Source of the DNA: Methylobacterium sp. J-070 | GTDB taxonomy: Bacteria; Pseudomonadota; Alphaproteobacteria; Rhizobiales; Beijerinckiaceae | Assembly (NCBI RefSeq): GCF_022829385.1 | Contig: NZ_JAKSXX010000245.1 | Span: 1-64,000, forward strand | Reading direction: 5' to 3' | Length of the DNA: 64,000 nt | Notes under the pieces: generated by a model | What the model was told of the DNA's origin: nothing | Databases searched by the model: none | The model's input: the letters and a program-made list of their open reading frames with translations, nothing else | Program-made: the position numbers and the translations under genes | In this document: one piece after another, positions 8,251 through 17,239 of the stretch | How positions within the stretch are numbered: position 1 is the stretch's first letter | Layout: each line of letters starts with the position of its first letter

Positions 8251-9426
8251 ATGACCGCGCCCGGCCCGGACCATCCCACACGCGACGCAGGCTTCGGCGT
8301 CTACCTGCACTGGCCCTTCTGCGCCGCGAAGTGCCCGTATTGCGACTTCAACAGCCACGTCCGGCACGGCGGGATCGACGAGCCGCGCTACCTCGACGCC
8401 TTCCGCGCCGAGATCGCCCACGTGGCGGACCGGACCCCCGGCCGGACCGTCACCAGCATCTTCCTCGGCGGGGGCACCCCGTCGCTGATGCAGCCCGCGA
8501 CGGTCGCCGGCCTGCTCGACGCGGTGGCCCGACACTGGCCGGTGGCGCCGGATGCGGAGATCACCCTCGAGGCCAACCCGTCGAGCGTCGAGGCCGGTCG
8601 GTTCCGGGGCTATCGCGCCGCCGGGGTCAATCGGGTGTCGCTCGGGGTCCAGGCGCTGGACGATGCCGCGCTCAGGAGCCTGGGCCGCCTGCACGACGTC
8701 GCCCAGGCGCTCGACGCCATCCGCGTCGCGCAGGCCGTCTTCGCCCGCACCTCCTTCGACCTGATCTATGCGCGGTCCGGCCAGACGCCCGCCCTGTGGC
8801 GGGCCGAATTGCGGGAGGCACTGGCCTACGCCGCCGAGCACCTGTCCCTCTACCAGCTCACCATAGAGCCCGGTACGCCGTTCCACGGACTGGCCGCCGC
8901 GGGCCGGCTGGTGATCCCGGACGACGAGACCGGCCGGGCGCTCTACGACGTGACGCAGGAGCTGTGCGGCCAGGCCGGGCTCCCCGCCTACGAGATCTCC
9001 AACCACGCCCGGCCGGGGGCGGAGTCGCGCCACAACCTGCTGTACTGGCGCTACGGCGAATATGCCGGGATCGGTCCCGGTGCCCATGGCCGGCTGGTCA
9101 CGGATACGGGGCGCCTCGGCACGGTCACCGAGCGGTCGCCGGAAGCGTGGCTCGCCCGGGTGGAGCGCGACGGCCACGGCGTCGTCGAGACCGAGACGCT
9201 CTCGGGAGCCGATCAGGCGGACGAGTTCCTGGTCATGGGCCTGCGCCTCGCCGAGGGGATCGACCCGGCGCGCTACGCGGCCCTGAAGGGACGGCCGCTG
9301 AACGGCAACCGGATCGGCATGCTGGTGGGCGACGGGTTGCTGGAGCGGCGACCCGGCGGGCGCATCGCCGCCAGCGCCCGCGGGGCGCCGGTCCTCAACG
9401 CCGTGGTGGCCGAACTGGCGGCCTGA
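8251..9426 (+). CDS. hemW: Radical SAM heme chaperone HemW
   Basis: HemW proteins bind and transfer heme; older annotations call them oxygen-independent coproporphyrinogen oxidase. The 391-aa protein has the radical-SAM cysteines Cys24, Cys28 and Cys31 (CAAKCPYC) after YLHWPF, then FLGGGTPS. It carries the HemW-type YEISNHARPG and SRHNLLYWRYGEYAGIGPGAHG region, which separates it from true HemN. I start at the ATG at 8251 rather than the upstream TTG at 8212, because the SAM motif then lies at the usual distance. Its TGA abuts the stop of the convergent lipoprotein gene with no spacer. Confidence 0.93.
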   Translation: MTAPGPDHPTRDAGFGVYLHWPFCAAKCPYCDFNSHVRHGGIDEPRYLDAFRAEIAHVADRTPGRTVTSIFLGGGTPSLMQPATVAGLLDAVARHWPVAPDAEITLEANPSSVEAGRFRGYRAAGVNRVSLGVQALDDAALRSLGRLHDVAQALDAIRVAQAVFARTSFDLIYARSGQTPALWRAELREALAYAAEHLSLYQLTIEPGTPFHGLAAAGRLVIPDDETGRALYDVTQELCGQAGLPAYEISNHARPGAESRHNLLYWRYGEYAGIGPGAHGRLVTDTGRLGTVTERSPEAWLARVERDGHGVVETETLSGADQADEFLVMGLRLAEGIDPARYAALKGRPLNGNRIGMLVGDGLLERRPGGRIAASARGAPVLNAVVAELAA

Positions 9427-10689
9427 TCAGATCGCCGGCTTGGCCAGGACCCGCGGTGCCGGGCTCACCACGGTCGCGGCGTTGTTGCGGATCTCGTAGA
9501 CCGCCAGGGCCCGCTCGCTCTGTCCGTCCGGACGGAACCGGAAGGTGCCGTCGATCCCCGCGAAGCCCGATCCGCTGGTCAGGGTCGTCTCGGCGAAGCG
9601 CTGCGATCCGTATTGCCGCGACAGGGCCGCGGTGAGCATGACGGCGTCGTAGGCGAGCGAGGCCACGCGGGGCGGCACGGCGCCGAACCGGGCCTGATAA
9701 CGGCCGCTGAAATTCGAGAAGCCGCCCCGGTCGGGCGCCGCGAAATGCCCGCCCTGGAGGGCGGGCAGGGCGAACAGGGACGGCTCGTTCCAGAGCGCCG
9801 TCCCGATCGGGCGGACCCGGGCCGGCGAGAACCCGGCCTTGGTCAGCGCCGCCGCAACGGGCGGCAGGGCCTCGGCGGTTTCCGGGATGAACAGCGCGTC
9901 GGCCGTGGCGCCGGGCCCCGTGATCACCCGCGCGAGGCGCTCCACCGCAGGACCAGGCGCGCCCGCCCGGTAGCGCTCCACCGCCGCGACCCGGGCGCCG
10001 CGGCGCGCCACGGCTTCGCGGAACTCCGCCTCCACGGCGTTGCCGTAGGCGGTTTCGGGAATGAGGGCCGCGAAGGAGCGCTTGCCCCCCGCCACCGAGT
10101 CCTCGACCGCGCGGTCGACCTCCGCCTGCGGCAGGAAGCTCAGGAGGTAGACGCCCCGGGCCGCCACGGTGGCGTCCGTGGAGAATCCGATCACCGGCTT
10201 GCCGGCGGTCTTTGCCACGGCCGAGGCCGCCTGCACGCTTCCGGCGAAGAGCGGCCCGAGAACGATCTCGGCGCCCTGCCGCAGCGCGTCCTGGGCGGCA
10301 TCCCGGGCGCCGTCCGGCGTGCCCCGGTCGTCCTCCACCAGGATGGTCAGGTCGGGTTGCTGCGCCTCGTCGTAGGCGAGTTGCGCCGCATTGCGCAGGG
10401 CGGCGCCGACCGCGGCCCCTTGCCCGTTGAGCGGCAGGACCAGGGCCACCTTCACGGTGCCGGAACCGATGCGCTCGCCCCCCGAGGCCGCGGGGGTGTT
10501 GGCGGCCGGAGGCGGCGCTCCGGGCTCCTGCGGCAGCGACTCCGGCGGCAGGGCCGCCTGGGCGGCGGGCCGGCGCCGGCCCATGTCGGTTCCCAGGCAG
10601 CCGCCGAGAGGCAGCAGCGCGGCGCAGAGCGCGGCGATCAGGGCGGTGGAGCGCGCGAGACGGTCCCGCGCGCCGTTCGGACGCGCCAT
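9427..10689 (-). CDS. Periplasmic-binding-fold lipoprotein (penicillin-binding protein activator type)
   Basis: This 420-aa lipoprotein has the lipobox LGGC with Cys31 as the likely acylated residue. After a Pro/Ala-rich linker, residues ~75-415 form a type I periplasmic-binding fold (VALVLPLNGQGAAVG, ILVEDDRGTPDGA, GKPVIGFSTD). Proteins of this architecture in alphaproteobacteria are annotated as LpoA-like penicillin-binding protein activators or as orphan Leu/Ile/Val-binding-like lipoproteins. No ABC transporter gene is adjacent, which favours the first reading. The ATG at 10689 has GGGAG 8 bases upstream. It is divergent from rsmI, and this rsmI/LpoA-like neighbourhood is widespread in proteobacteria. 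Confidence 0.75.
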   Translation of the reverse strand: MARPNGARDRLARSTALIAALCAALLPLGGCLGTDMGRRRPAAQAALPPESLPQEPGAPPPAANTPAASGGERIGSGTVKVALVLPLNGQGAAVGAALRNAAQLAYDEAQQPDLTILVEDDRGTPDGARDAAQDALRQGAEIVLGPLFAGSVQAASAVAKTAGKPVIGFSTDATVAARGVYLLSFLPQAEVDRAVEDSVAGGKRSFAALIPETAYGNAVEAEFREAVARRGARVAAVERYRAGAPGPAVERLARVITGPGATADALFIPETAEALPPVAAALTKAGFSPARVRPIGTALWNEPSLFALPALQGGHFAAPDRGGFSNFSGRYQARFGAVPPRVASLAYDAVMLTAALSRQYGSQRFAETTLTSGSGFAGIDGTFRFRPDGQSERALAVYEIRNNAATVVSPAPRVLAKPAI

Positions 10690-10824
10690 GGCGCGGGCTC
10701 CCTCGGGCAGGCCCAATCAACCTGACCGGCGTCCCCTAAAATGTAAACGCGCGGAGCCGGACTTGCCCCCGGCCGCGCGGCGGTGCCGCGACGCGAGGCC
10801 GCCACTGTGGCAAGATCGCAGCCG

Positions 10825-11784
10825 ATGACCCGCCGATTCGACTCTCCGGAGCCCGCCGTCCCCACCCGGAAACCCGGACCGGACCGTCCGCGCACCCACA
10901 GCTTCACGGCCTTCGGGCTCGCCAGCGAGGTCGAACGCCCGTCGCCCGGCCTCCACATCGTGGCGACGCCGATCGGCAACCTGCGCGACATCACGATCCG
11001 CGCGCTGGCGACCCTCGCGGCGGCGGACGCCATCCTGGCCGAGGACACGCGGGTCACGCGGGTTCTGCTGGCTCATTACGGGATCACGACGCCGCTCCTG
11101 GCGTATCACGAGCACTCGAACGACGCCGTGCGCGAGCGCATGATCGCCCGGCTGCGCGCGGGCGAGGCCCTGGCCCTGGTGTCGGATGCCGGCACGCCCC
11201 TCGTCTCGGATCCCGGCTACAAGCTGGTCCAGGCCGCCATCGAGGCCGGTCTCGCGATCACGCCGGTCCCGGGTCCTTCGGCCGTGATGACCGCCCTGGT
11301 CGCCGCAGGCCTGCCGACCGACCGGTTCTTCTTCGAGGGCTTCTTGCCCCAGAAGGCGGGCGCCCGGCGCAACCGGCTGGAGGCGCTGGTCACGGTCCCG
11401 GGCACGTTGGTCCTGTTCGAATCGCCGCACCGCCTCCCGGAGATGCTGTCCGACGCCGCCGCCGTGCTCGGCCCGGACCGCCCGGCCGCGGTGACCCGCG
11501 AATTGACGAAGCTCTACGAGACCGTCCGGCGGGATACGCTCGGCTCGCTGAGCGCGCGCTTCACCGAGGACGGGCCGCCGAAGGGCGAGATCGTCGTGAT
11601 CATCGGCGCCGCCGTGACGCCCGATCGCACCGTCGAGGGCGACGCCGCCCTCGACGGGTTGATCCGAACCGCCCTGGAACGGCACTCGATCAAGGACGCC
11701 GCGAGCCTCGTGGCCGACGAGACCGGGCAGCCGCGCCGCGCCATCTACGCGCGGGCCCTGGTGCTCGCACGGAGCGACAATTGA
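10825..11784 (+). CDS. rsmI: 16S rRNA (cytidine-1402 2'-O)-methyltransferase RsmI
   Basis: This SAM-dependent enzyme methylates the ribose of C1402 in the 16S decoding centre. The 319-aa protein shows the signature GLHIVATPIGNLRDIT near residue 43, AEDTRVTRVLL, SDAGTPLVSDPGY, and VPGPSAVMTAL. The N-terminal ~40 residues are Pro/Arg-rich and probably disordered. Start choice is uncertain: no strong ribosome site precedes the ATG at 10825, and in-frame GTG codons exist at 10783 and 10807. The stop overlaps the TTG start of the yraN reading frame, as in the common rsmI-yraN operon. Confidence 0.93.
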   Translation: MTRRFDSPEPAVPTRKPGPDRPRTHSFTAFGLASEVERPSPGLHIVATPIGNLRDITIRALATLAAADAILAEDTRVTRVLLAHYGITTPLLAYHEHSNDAVRERMIARLRAGEALALVSDAGTPLVSDPGYKLVQAAIEAGLAITPVPGPSAVMTALVAAGLPTDRFFFEGFLPQKAGARRNRLEALVTVPGTLVLFESPHRLPEMLSDAAAVLGPDRPAAVTRELTKLYETVRRDTLGSLSARFTEDGPPKGEIVVIIGAAVTPDRTVEGDAALDGLIRTALERHSIKDAASLVADETGQPRRAIYARALVLARSDN

Positions 11785-12171
11785 GCGGGCTCTCGCCCGA
11801 GCGCACGGCGCGGCATCGGGCGGCCTATCGCCGGGGACACCGGGCCGAGTGGCTGGCGTTGCTGGCGCTGATGCTGAAGGGCTACTGGCCGATCGGCCGG
11901 CGGGTGAGCCTCGCGGGGGGGCGAGATCGATCTCATCGTCCAGCGCTGGAACACCGTCGTGTTCGTGGAGGTGAAGGCGCGGGCGCGGCGCGAGGAGGCC
12001 CGCGAGGCGATCGATGCAGCCAAACGGCGCCGCTTCTCCCGGGCGGCCCGGTCCTGGATCGGCCGCAACGCCTGGTGCGCGGGCATGACGTTCCGGGCGG
12101 ATGCAATCTTCGTCGGCGCGCGGGACTGGCCGGCCCACGTGGTCGACGCGTTCACGATCGAAGGGTTGTGA
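11781..12171 (+). pseudogene. yraN: YraN/UPF0102 family nuclease-fold protein, frameshifted
   Basis: The first ~45 codons from TTG 11781 encode the normal YraN start (GHRAEWLALLALMLKGYWP), and a second frame continues with EIDLIVQRWNTVVFVEVKAR and the remaining family sequence up to DAFTIEGL. The two halves join only if one G is removed from a run of seven G at 11915-11921. With six G the product would be a complete ~129-aa YraN with the restriction-endonuclease-like E-x-D...VEVK core. This is a real mutation, a slippery phase-variable tract or a homopolymer sequencing error; the intact flanking sequence favours an error or a very recent event. Confidence 0.8.
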
Positions 12172-12183
12172 CGAAGCGCGCCG

Positions 12184-12573
12184 TCAGTTTCGTGCGGCGC
12201 GGATGGCGCCGATCAGGGTCCGCTTCAGGTCGGCTTGGCTGAACGGCTTCTGGACCACGGGCCTGTCGCGGAACGGTTCGCGGATCCCGGCTCCGCCGTA
12301 GCCCGTCGAGAAGACCAGCGGCAGGTCGCGCTTGGCGATCGCCTCGGCCACCGGGTAGATCGGCTCGCCCGCGACGTTCACGTCGAGGATCGCGACCTCG
12401 AAGGCCTCCTGCGACGCCATCTCCAGCGCCGAGGACAGGCGCGCGGCCGGCCCCACGACGGCGCAGCCGAAGTCGAGGAGCATGTCCTCCAGCAGCATCG
12501 AGATCGCGGCCTCGTCCTCGACGACGAGCACGCGGACGCCGGTGAGGACGTCATCGTTGGGGTCAGCAGTCAC
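12184..12573 (-). CDS. Single-domain response regulator (CheY-like receiver)
   Basis: This 129-aa protein consists only of a receiver domain. Visible are the acidic pair Glu19/Asp20 (VVEDEAA), the phospho-acceptor Asp64 (AILDVNVAG), Thr90 in VFSTGYG and Lys109 (VQKPF). It has no output domain, so it must act by protein contact or as a phosphate sink, like the stand-alone receivers paired with HWE-type histidine kinases in this group (inference). The GTG at 12573 is chosen because upstream codons look non-coding; the ribosome site is weak. No kinase gene is nearby. Confidence 0.85.
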   Translation of the reverse strand: MTADPNDDVLTGVRVLVVEDEAAISMLLEDMLLDFGCAVVGPAARLSSALEMASQEAFEVAILDVNVAGEPIYPVAEAIAKRDLPLVFSTGYGGAGIREPFRDRPVVQKPFSQADLKRTLIGAIRAARN

Positions 12574-12796
12574 GCCGGGCCGTCTTCCCTTCGAACGCCC
12601 CCGTCGCCGGGGATCTTGCCGTGCGGTCGGTCCCGCCCCGCGCCAGAAACACCGAAGCGACTTCGACGGGCAGACGGTGCGATGACCTTTGGCGTCGCCC
12701 GTAATGGGCAACGTGTCAAGCGTTCCCGGAGCGTTCCTGCGCCAATCGCCGGCGGTATGTTAACCAGCGATACATTTTTGCGTGTGGTGGGGCCGG

Positions 12797-13909
12797 TCAG
12801 TCCTCTTTGAAGACGACCTCGGCGCCCCGCGCCACGTGCGCCGCCAGATCCCGGGCATTCCAATTGGTGAGGCGGATGCACCCGTGGGACTCGGTCTTTC
12901 CGACCTTTTCGGGCTCCGGCGTCCCGTGGATCCCGTAGCTCGGGATGGCGAGATCGATCCAGACGAGACCAACGGGGTTGTTAGGGCCGGACTGGATCGT
13001 GAACTTGTGCTGAGCCTTGACCCCCTTAAACCCATATTTCGGGTTGTAGGTGTAATCGGGATCGAACGCGACGCCCTTCACCTTGGTGGTACCGCTCGGC
13101 GCCGGCTTCTCGGAGCTTCCGATGGAGGCTGGATAGTAGGCGAGCAACTTCCCGTCCGCGCCGAAGGCCCGCACATCGCGGCTGCCCTTATCGACCTCGA
13201 TGCGCTGGACCTTCGGCTCCCGGGGGAGATCCTTGCCCTTCGGCTTGTCCAAAGCCATCGGATCCACCGCCGCCACGATGATCGCGGTGCCGCCCTTGTC
13301 GAGGGGCTTGCCGGGATTGAGGGCGCTGACGAGATCGCGGCCCATGTGGAACCGCTCGGCCAGCATCTCCCGGGGATTGGTGTAGTCGAGCGCCTTGAGG
13401 TCGGCCTGCTGCTCCATCTTGGGCGGGATCTTGTCGACGTAGGGCCCCGCCGCGTCGGCATCCGTGATCGTGTAGTCCGTCACCACCGGCTTGTCGCTGG
13501 TGGCCTGGAGTTTGTCCCATACCTCCGCGTTGAGGTCCTGCGTCGCCGGGAGGCCCTGCGCCACCGCGAAGGCTTCGAGGGCGTGCTGGTAGTTCTCGCC
13601 CTTTCGGCCGTCGATCGCCCCGGGGAAGAAGCGGGCGCGATCGAGCAGGACCTGCGCCTTCACGATGAGCGGATCCGGCTTCGTCTCGTCCGTCTTGGAC
13701 TTGGACGCCTTCACCCGGTCCTTCTTCGGGGCCGTCTTGTCGGCGGCCGGTGGGGCGAGGGTGGCGGCGTTGATAGTGTCCGCGGTCAGGGCCGTGGGCT
13801 TGGCAGCATCCTCCGCGGAAGCCTTGTCGCTCTTAGGCGCCGCCGCGTGCGCGGAGAGGCAACTCGCCAGGAGCGCGACGCAAACCGGCCGCCAGAGTGT
13901 CGGGTTCAT
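12797..13909 (-). CDS. L,D-transpeptidase with peptidoglycan-binding N-terminus
   Basis: This is a 370-aa exported enzyme. A signal peptide (MNPTLWRPVCVALLASCLSAHAAA) is followed by a Lys/Ala/Asp-rich linker to ~100, a region with FFPGAIDGRKGENYQHALEAF typical of PG_binding_1, and a C-terminal YkuD domain. The catalytic signature is complete: GIHGTPEP, then SHGCIRLTNWNA with Cys near 344. Such enzymes make 3-3 cross-links in peptidoglycan or attach proteins to it. The ATG at 13909 marks the signal peptide; the frame upstream has no such feature. A second, different L,D-transpeptidase is at 36866-37822. Confidence 0.88.
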   Translation of the reverse strand: MNPTLWRPVCVALLASCLSAHAAAPKSDKASAEDAAKPTALTADTINAATLAPPAADKTAPKKDRVKASKSKTDETKPDPLIVKAQVLLDRARFFPGAIDGRKGENYQHALEAFAVAQGLPATQDLNAEVWDKLQATSDKPVVTDYTITDADAAGPYVDKIPPKMEQQADLKALDYTNPREMLAERFHMGRDLVSALNPGKPLDKGGTAIIVAAVDPMALDKPKGKDLPREPKVQRIEVDKGSRDVRAFGADGKLLAYYPASIGSSEKPAPSGTTKVKGVAFDPDYTYNPKYGFKGVKAQHKFTIQSGPNNPVGLVWIDLAIPSYGIHGTPEPEKVGKTESHGCIRLTNWNARDLAAHVARGAEVVFKED

Positions 13910-13984
13910 CACCGTCGTCGCCTCCGGAAGCGGGCGCGCTCCCGTCGCAAAAATGGCGAGGCGGCGAGAACGTTCCACCTCGCG

Positions 13985-14914
13985 CTACTCGCACAGACGG
14001 TGACCGGCGCTGCGCTCGCGCTCGTCGAGGTGCAGATGGTTGGCGTGCGCGGCATTGGAGCCCGGGCCGAGGACCGTCCGGAAGAAGCCGCAGGCCTTGG
14101 TCCGGACCGCGCCGAGGAACTGGGCCTCGTCGGACCCCTCGGGAAGCGCCTTGACCGGAAGGCTCGCGCGGCCCGCGAACGCGAAGGCCATGACGTCGAC
14201 CGCATTCGCGAACGCGTGCTCGCTGAGCTTGGCGTCGACATCGTGGTTCTGCCCCCGGCACACGAAGGTGCCCCCGAGTTCGAGCCCGGTGAGCGGGTGC
14301 TTGAGCATCCGGTCCGCCTCGACCTGCGCCTCCGTCACCCAGCGCGCCAGGGCCTCGGCGGCGCGACAGGTCAGCGTCGCCCCCTGCGGCAGCGCGACGC
14401 CGTCGGCGAGCCGCGTGACCTTGAGCGGCAGGGGCGCGGTGCATTGTCCCTCGGCGATCGGCGGCAGGGCCTCGAAGTCGACGCCGAGCCGCCTGAGCCG
14501 GGTTCGACACGCCGTGTCGTCGGGCGGCGTCACCGTGAGCGCCACCGCGCCCTGGCCGGACAGCTCAGGCGGACGCCCGGGCGGGGTGGGGGGCGGAATC
14601 GGGATCTCCGGCTTGGCGTCCTCGGCATTCCCCTCGGGACCGGGCGTTCTGACCGATGTCCCGGGTGCGGGCGCGCCGGGTCGTTCAGGCTCCGCCGGGA
14701 CCGGGGGCTTGAGCGCCTCGGGCCGGGCGGGCGGGACGGGCGGCGGCACGGGGATCGTGGTCGCCGGCGCTTCCGCGGCCCACCCCGGCGCGACCGGGAA
14801 CGCCGCGAGGGCCAGAGCCAGGTACGAGAACAGGCGGTCCCGCCCGCGTAACCGGCCTGGCCCGCGGTCAAGCCTCGTGATCGGACGGTGGAGCGGCGCG
14901 CGACATCCCGGCAT
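13985..14914 (-). CDS. Exported extensin-like (Extensin-like_C) family protein
   Basis: This 309-aa protein has an N-terminal hydrophobic segment (LFSYLALALAAFPVAPGWA) preceded by a basic stretch, then a very Pro-rich linker (residues ~50-115) and a C-terminal domain with four Cys. The domain carries LSEHAFANAVDVMAF and a terminal AHANHLHLDER, matching the His/Asp metal-site pattern of the extensin-like_C family, which is related in fold to D-Ala-D-Ala peptidases. A role in cell-wall processing is therefore likely but not shown. The start is uncertain, because the signal segment lies about 28 residues in. It lies 75 bases upstream of the L,D-transpeptidase gene on the same strand. Confidence 0.75.
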   Translation of the reverse strand: MPGCRAPLHRPITRLDRGPGRLRGRDRLFSYLALALAAFPVAPGWAAEAPATTIPVPPPVPPARPEALKPPVPAEPERPGAPAPGTSVRTPGPEGNAEDAKPEIPIPPPTPPGRPPELSGQGAVALTVTPPDDTACRTRLRRLGVDFEALPPIAEGQCTAPLPLKVTRLADGVALPQGATLTCRAAEALARWVTEAQVEADRMLKHPLTGLELGGTFVCRGQNHDVDAKLSEHAFANAVDVMAFAFAGRASLPVKALPEGSDEAQFLGAVRTKACGFFRTVLGPGSNAAHANHLHLDERERSAGHRLCE

Positions 14915-15092
14915 GGGGCCTCGAAGCGTGGGCGTTGGCCGTTGGTAACGAGCGAGACGCCGTTCGGATCGCCGTCACCGGTTGACGGATGCCCCGTTCC
15001 GTCCACTGTCTCGGGGATCGCGGCCGCCGACCCCCTGTCGCCGGGCCGCCGCGGCGGCGCCGGCCGTCGCAGGGATGGATGTCGAGGACCGA

Positions 15093-17162
15093 ATGCCGGA
15101 TGTCGCCGAAGCCGGGCTCCCGAGCCTGCCGCAGGACAACCCGTTTCACGAGGCGCGCTGGACGACGCCGTTCGGCATGCCGCCCTTCGAACGGATCCGG
15201 CCAGACCATTACAGGCCGGCCTTCGCGGCGGCGCTCGCGGCGCATGATGCCGAGATCCGCGCCATCGCGGCCGACCCGGCGCCCGCGACCTTCGCCAACA
15301 CCGTGGCGGCGATGGAGCAGGCCGGCCTCGCCCTCGAGCGGGTCGCCGGGGTCTTCTACAATCTGACCGGCAGCCACACGAACCCGGAGCTGCAGGCGAT
15401 CGAGCGGGAGATCGGCCCGAAGCTCGCCCGGCACGGCAGCGCCATCTACCTCAACCCCCAGCTCTGGGCCCGCATCTCGGCGGTCGAGGCCGAAGGCCTC
15501 GATCCGGAGGAGCGGCGCGCCCTCGACCGCTACCGCATCCGGTTCCGGCGCGCGGGCGCCGATCTCGGTGCGGACGACAAGGCCCGCATCGCCGAGATCG
15601 CCGCCCGCATGTCGGAACTCGGCACGCAGTTCAGCCAGAATCTGCTCGCCGATGAGAGCAGCTTCATGCTGCCCCTCGAGTCCGAGGACGATCTGGCCGG
15701 CCTGCCGCCGTTCCTGCGCGCGGCCGCGGCGAGCGCCGCCAAGGAGCGCGGGCGCGACGGCCACATCATCACCCTGTCCCGATCGCTGATCGAGCCGTTC
15801 CTGGTCTTCTCCACCCGCCGCGACCTGCGCGAGCGCGCCCACGCGGCCTGGACCCGGCGCGGCGAGAACGGCGGCGAGACCGACAACCGCGCGATCAGCG
15901 CGGAGATCATCCGGTTGCGCGCCGAGCGCGCCCGGCTCCTGGGCTTCGAGAGCTTCGCGCATTTCGCCCTCGACGACACGATGGCGGCGAACCCCGAGGC
16001 GGCGACCGGGCTGCTGCGCGATGTCTGGACGCCGGCCCGGGCCCGGGCCGCCGAGGAGCGCGAACGCCTCCAGGCGACGATCCAGGCGGAGGGCCACAAC
16101 TTCGCACTGCAGGCGCACGATTGGCGGCACTATTCCGAGAAGGTGCGGCGCGCCGAGCACGACCTCGACGAGAGCGAGATCAAGGCCTACCTGCCCCTCG
16201 ACCGGATGATCCAGGCGGCCTTCGACACGGCGTCCCGGCTGTTCGGCCTGACCTTCGCCGAGCTGTCCGATGTCCCGCGCTATCACGAGGACGTCCGGGT
16301 CTGGCGCGTCGGCAATCCGGACGGCTCCGAGGTCGGCTTGTTCCTGGGCGACTATTTCGCCCGCGCGACGAAGCGGTCCGGCGCCTGGATGAGCGCCTTC
16401 CGCTCGCAGGAGCGGCTGAACGGGCCGATCACCCCGATCATCGTCAACGTGATGAACTTCGCCAAGGCGCCCGCCGGCGAGAGCACGCTGCTCTCGTTCG
16501 ACGACGCGCGGACCCTGTTCCACGAGTTCGGCCACGCCCTGCACGGGCTCCTGTCGGACGTGACTTTCCCGATCCTGTCCGGCACGGCCGTGTCGCGCGA
16601 CTTCGTGGAGCTGCCGTCGCAGCTCTACGAGCACTGGCTCGAGCAGCCGGAGGTGCTGCGGATGCACGCCCGCCATCACCAGACCGGCGAGCCGATGCCG
16701 GACGCGCTGCTGCAGAAGCTGCTCGCGGCGCGCACCTTCAACCAGGGCTTCGCCACTGTGGAGTACACGGCCTCGGCGATCGTCGACATGACGCTGCACC
16801 TGTCCGCCGAGGGCGAATCCGGCCTGGACGTGCCCGCCTTCGAGGCGGAGGCGCTGCGGCGGATCAGCATGCCGGCCGAGATCGGCATGCGGCACCGGAC
16901 GCCGCACTTCGCCCACATCTTCTCGGGGGACGGCTACGCGGCGGGCTATTACAGCTACCTCTGGTCGGAGGTGCTCGACGCCGACGCGTTCGACGCCTTC
17001 CGCGAGGCGGGCGACATCTTCGATCCGGAGACGGCGCAACGGCTGCGCACCTTCGTGTACGGCGCCGGAAACCTGCGTGACGCGCGCGAGGCCTACACGG
17101 CCTTCCGCGGGCGCATGCCGAGCATCGAACCGCTGCTGCGGAAGCGGGGGCTGGCGGCATGA
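15093..17162 (+). CDS. dcp: M3 family oligopeptidase (peptidyl-dipeptidase Dcp / oligopeptidase A type)
   Basis: This is a 689-aa zinc metallopeptidase that cleaves short peptides in the cytosol. The zinc motif HEFGH is at residues 477-481, followed by ALHGLLS and, further on, FVELPSQLYEHW, all diagnostic of M3 peptidases; GYAAGYYSYLWSEVLDADAF near the C-terminus is the substrate-side helix typical of Dcp. I start at ATG 15093 because GAGG lies 5 bases upstream and the length matches the family; an ATG at 15075 and a TTG at 14982 are in-frame alternatives. It is divergent from the extensin-like gene. Confidence 0.92.
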   Translation: MPDVAEAGLPSLPQDNPFHEARWTTPFGMPPFERIRPDHYRPAFAAALAAHDAEIRAIAADPAPATFANTVAAMEQAGLALERVAGVFYNLTGSHTNPELQAIEREIGPKLARHGSAIYLNPQLWARISAVEAEGLDPEERRALDRYRIRFRRAGADLGADDKARIAEIAARMSELGTQFSQNLLADESSFMLPLESEDDLAGLPPFLRAAAASAAKERGRDGHIITLSRSLIEPFLVFSTRRDLRERAHAAWTRRGENGGETDNRAISAEIIRLRAERARLLGFESFAHFALDDTMAANPEAATGLLRDVWTPARARAAEERERLQATIQAEGHNFALQAHDWRHYSEKVRRAEHDLDESEIKAYLPLDRMIQAAFDTASRLFGLTFAELSDVPRYHEDVRVWRVGNPDGSEVGLFLGDYFARATKRSGAWMSAFRSQERLNGPITPIIVNVMNFAKAPAGESTLLSFDDARTLFHEFGHALHGLLSDVTFPILSGTAVSRDFVELPSQLYEHWLEQPEVLRMHARHHQTGEPMPDALLQKLLAARTFNQGFATVEYTASAIVDMTLHLSAEGESGLDVPAFEAEALRRISMPAEIGMRHRTPHFAHIFSGDGYAAGYYSYLWSEVLDADAFDAFREAGDIFDPETAQRLRTFVYGAGNLRDAREAYTAFRGRMPSIEPLLRKRGLAA

Positions 17163-17239
17163 GCCGGCGGTAAGGGTTTCGTAAACAAACGTCCTTAACG
17201 AACGCTTGCAGCACCGGTCTGCACGCGGAGTTCGGGACG

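Noticed and set aside
12709-12736. GGAAC and CGTT on the minus strand before the response regulator as an EcfG promoter
   Set aside because: The spacing is 19 bases (or 8 for a second GGAAC), outside the 16-17 of the consensus.
12782-14851. 689-codon plus-strand frame over the L,D-transpeptidase and extensin-like genes
   Set aside because: No domain or ribosome site; both genes on the opposite strand carry clear catalytic motifs.
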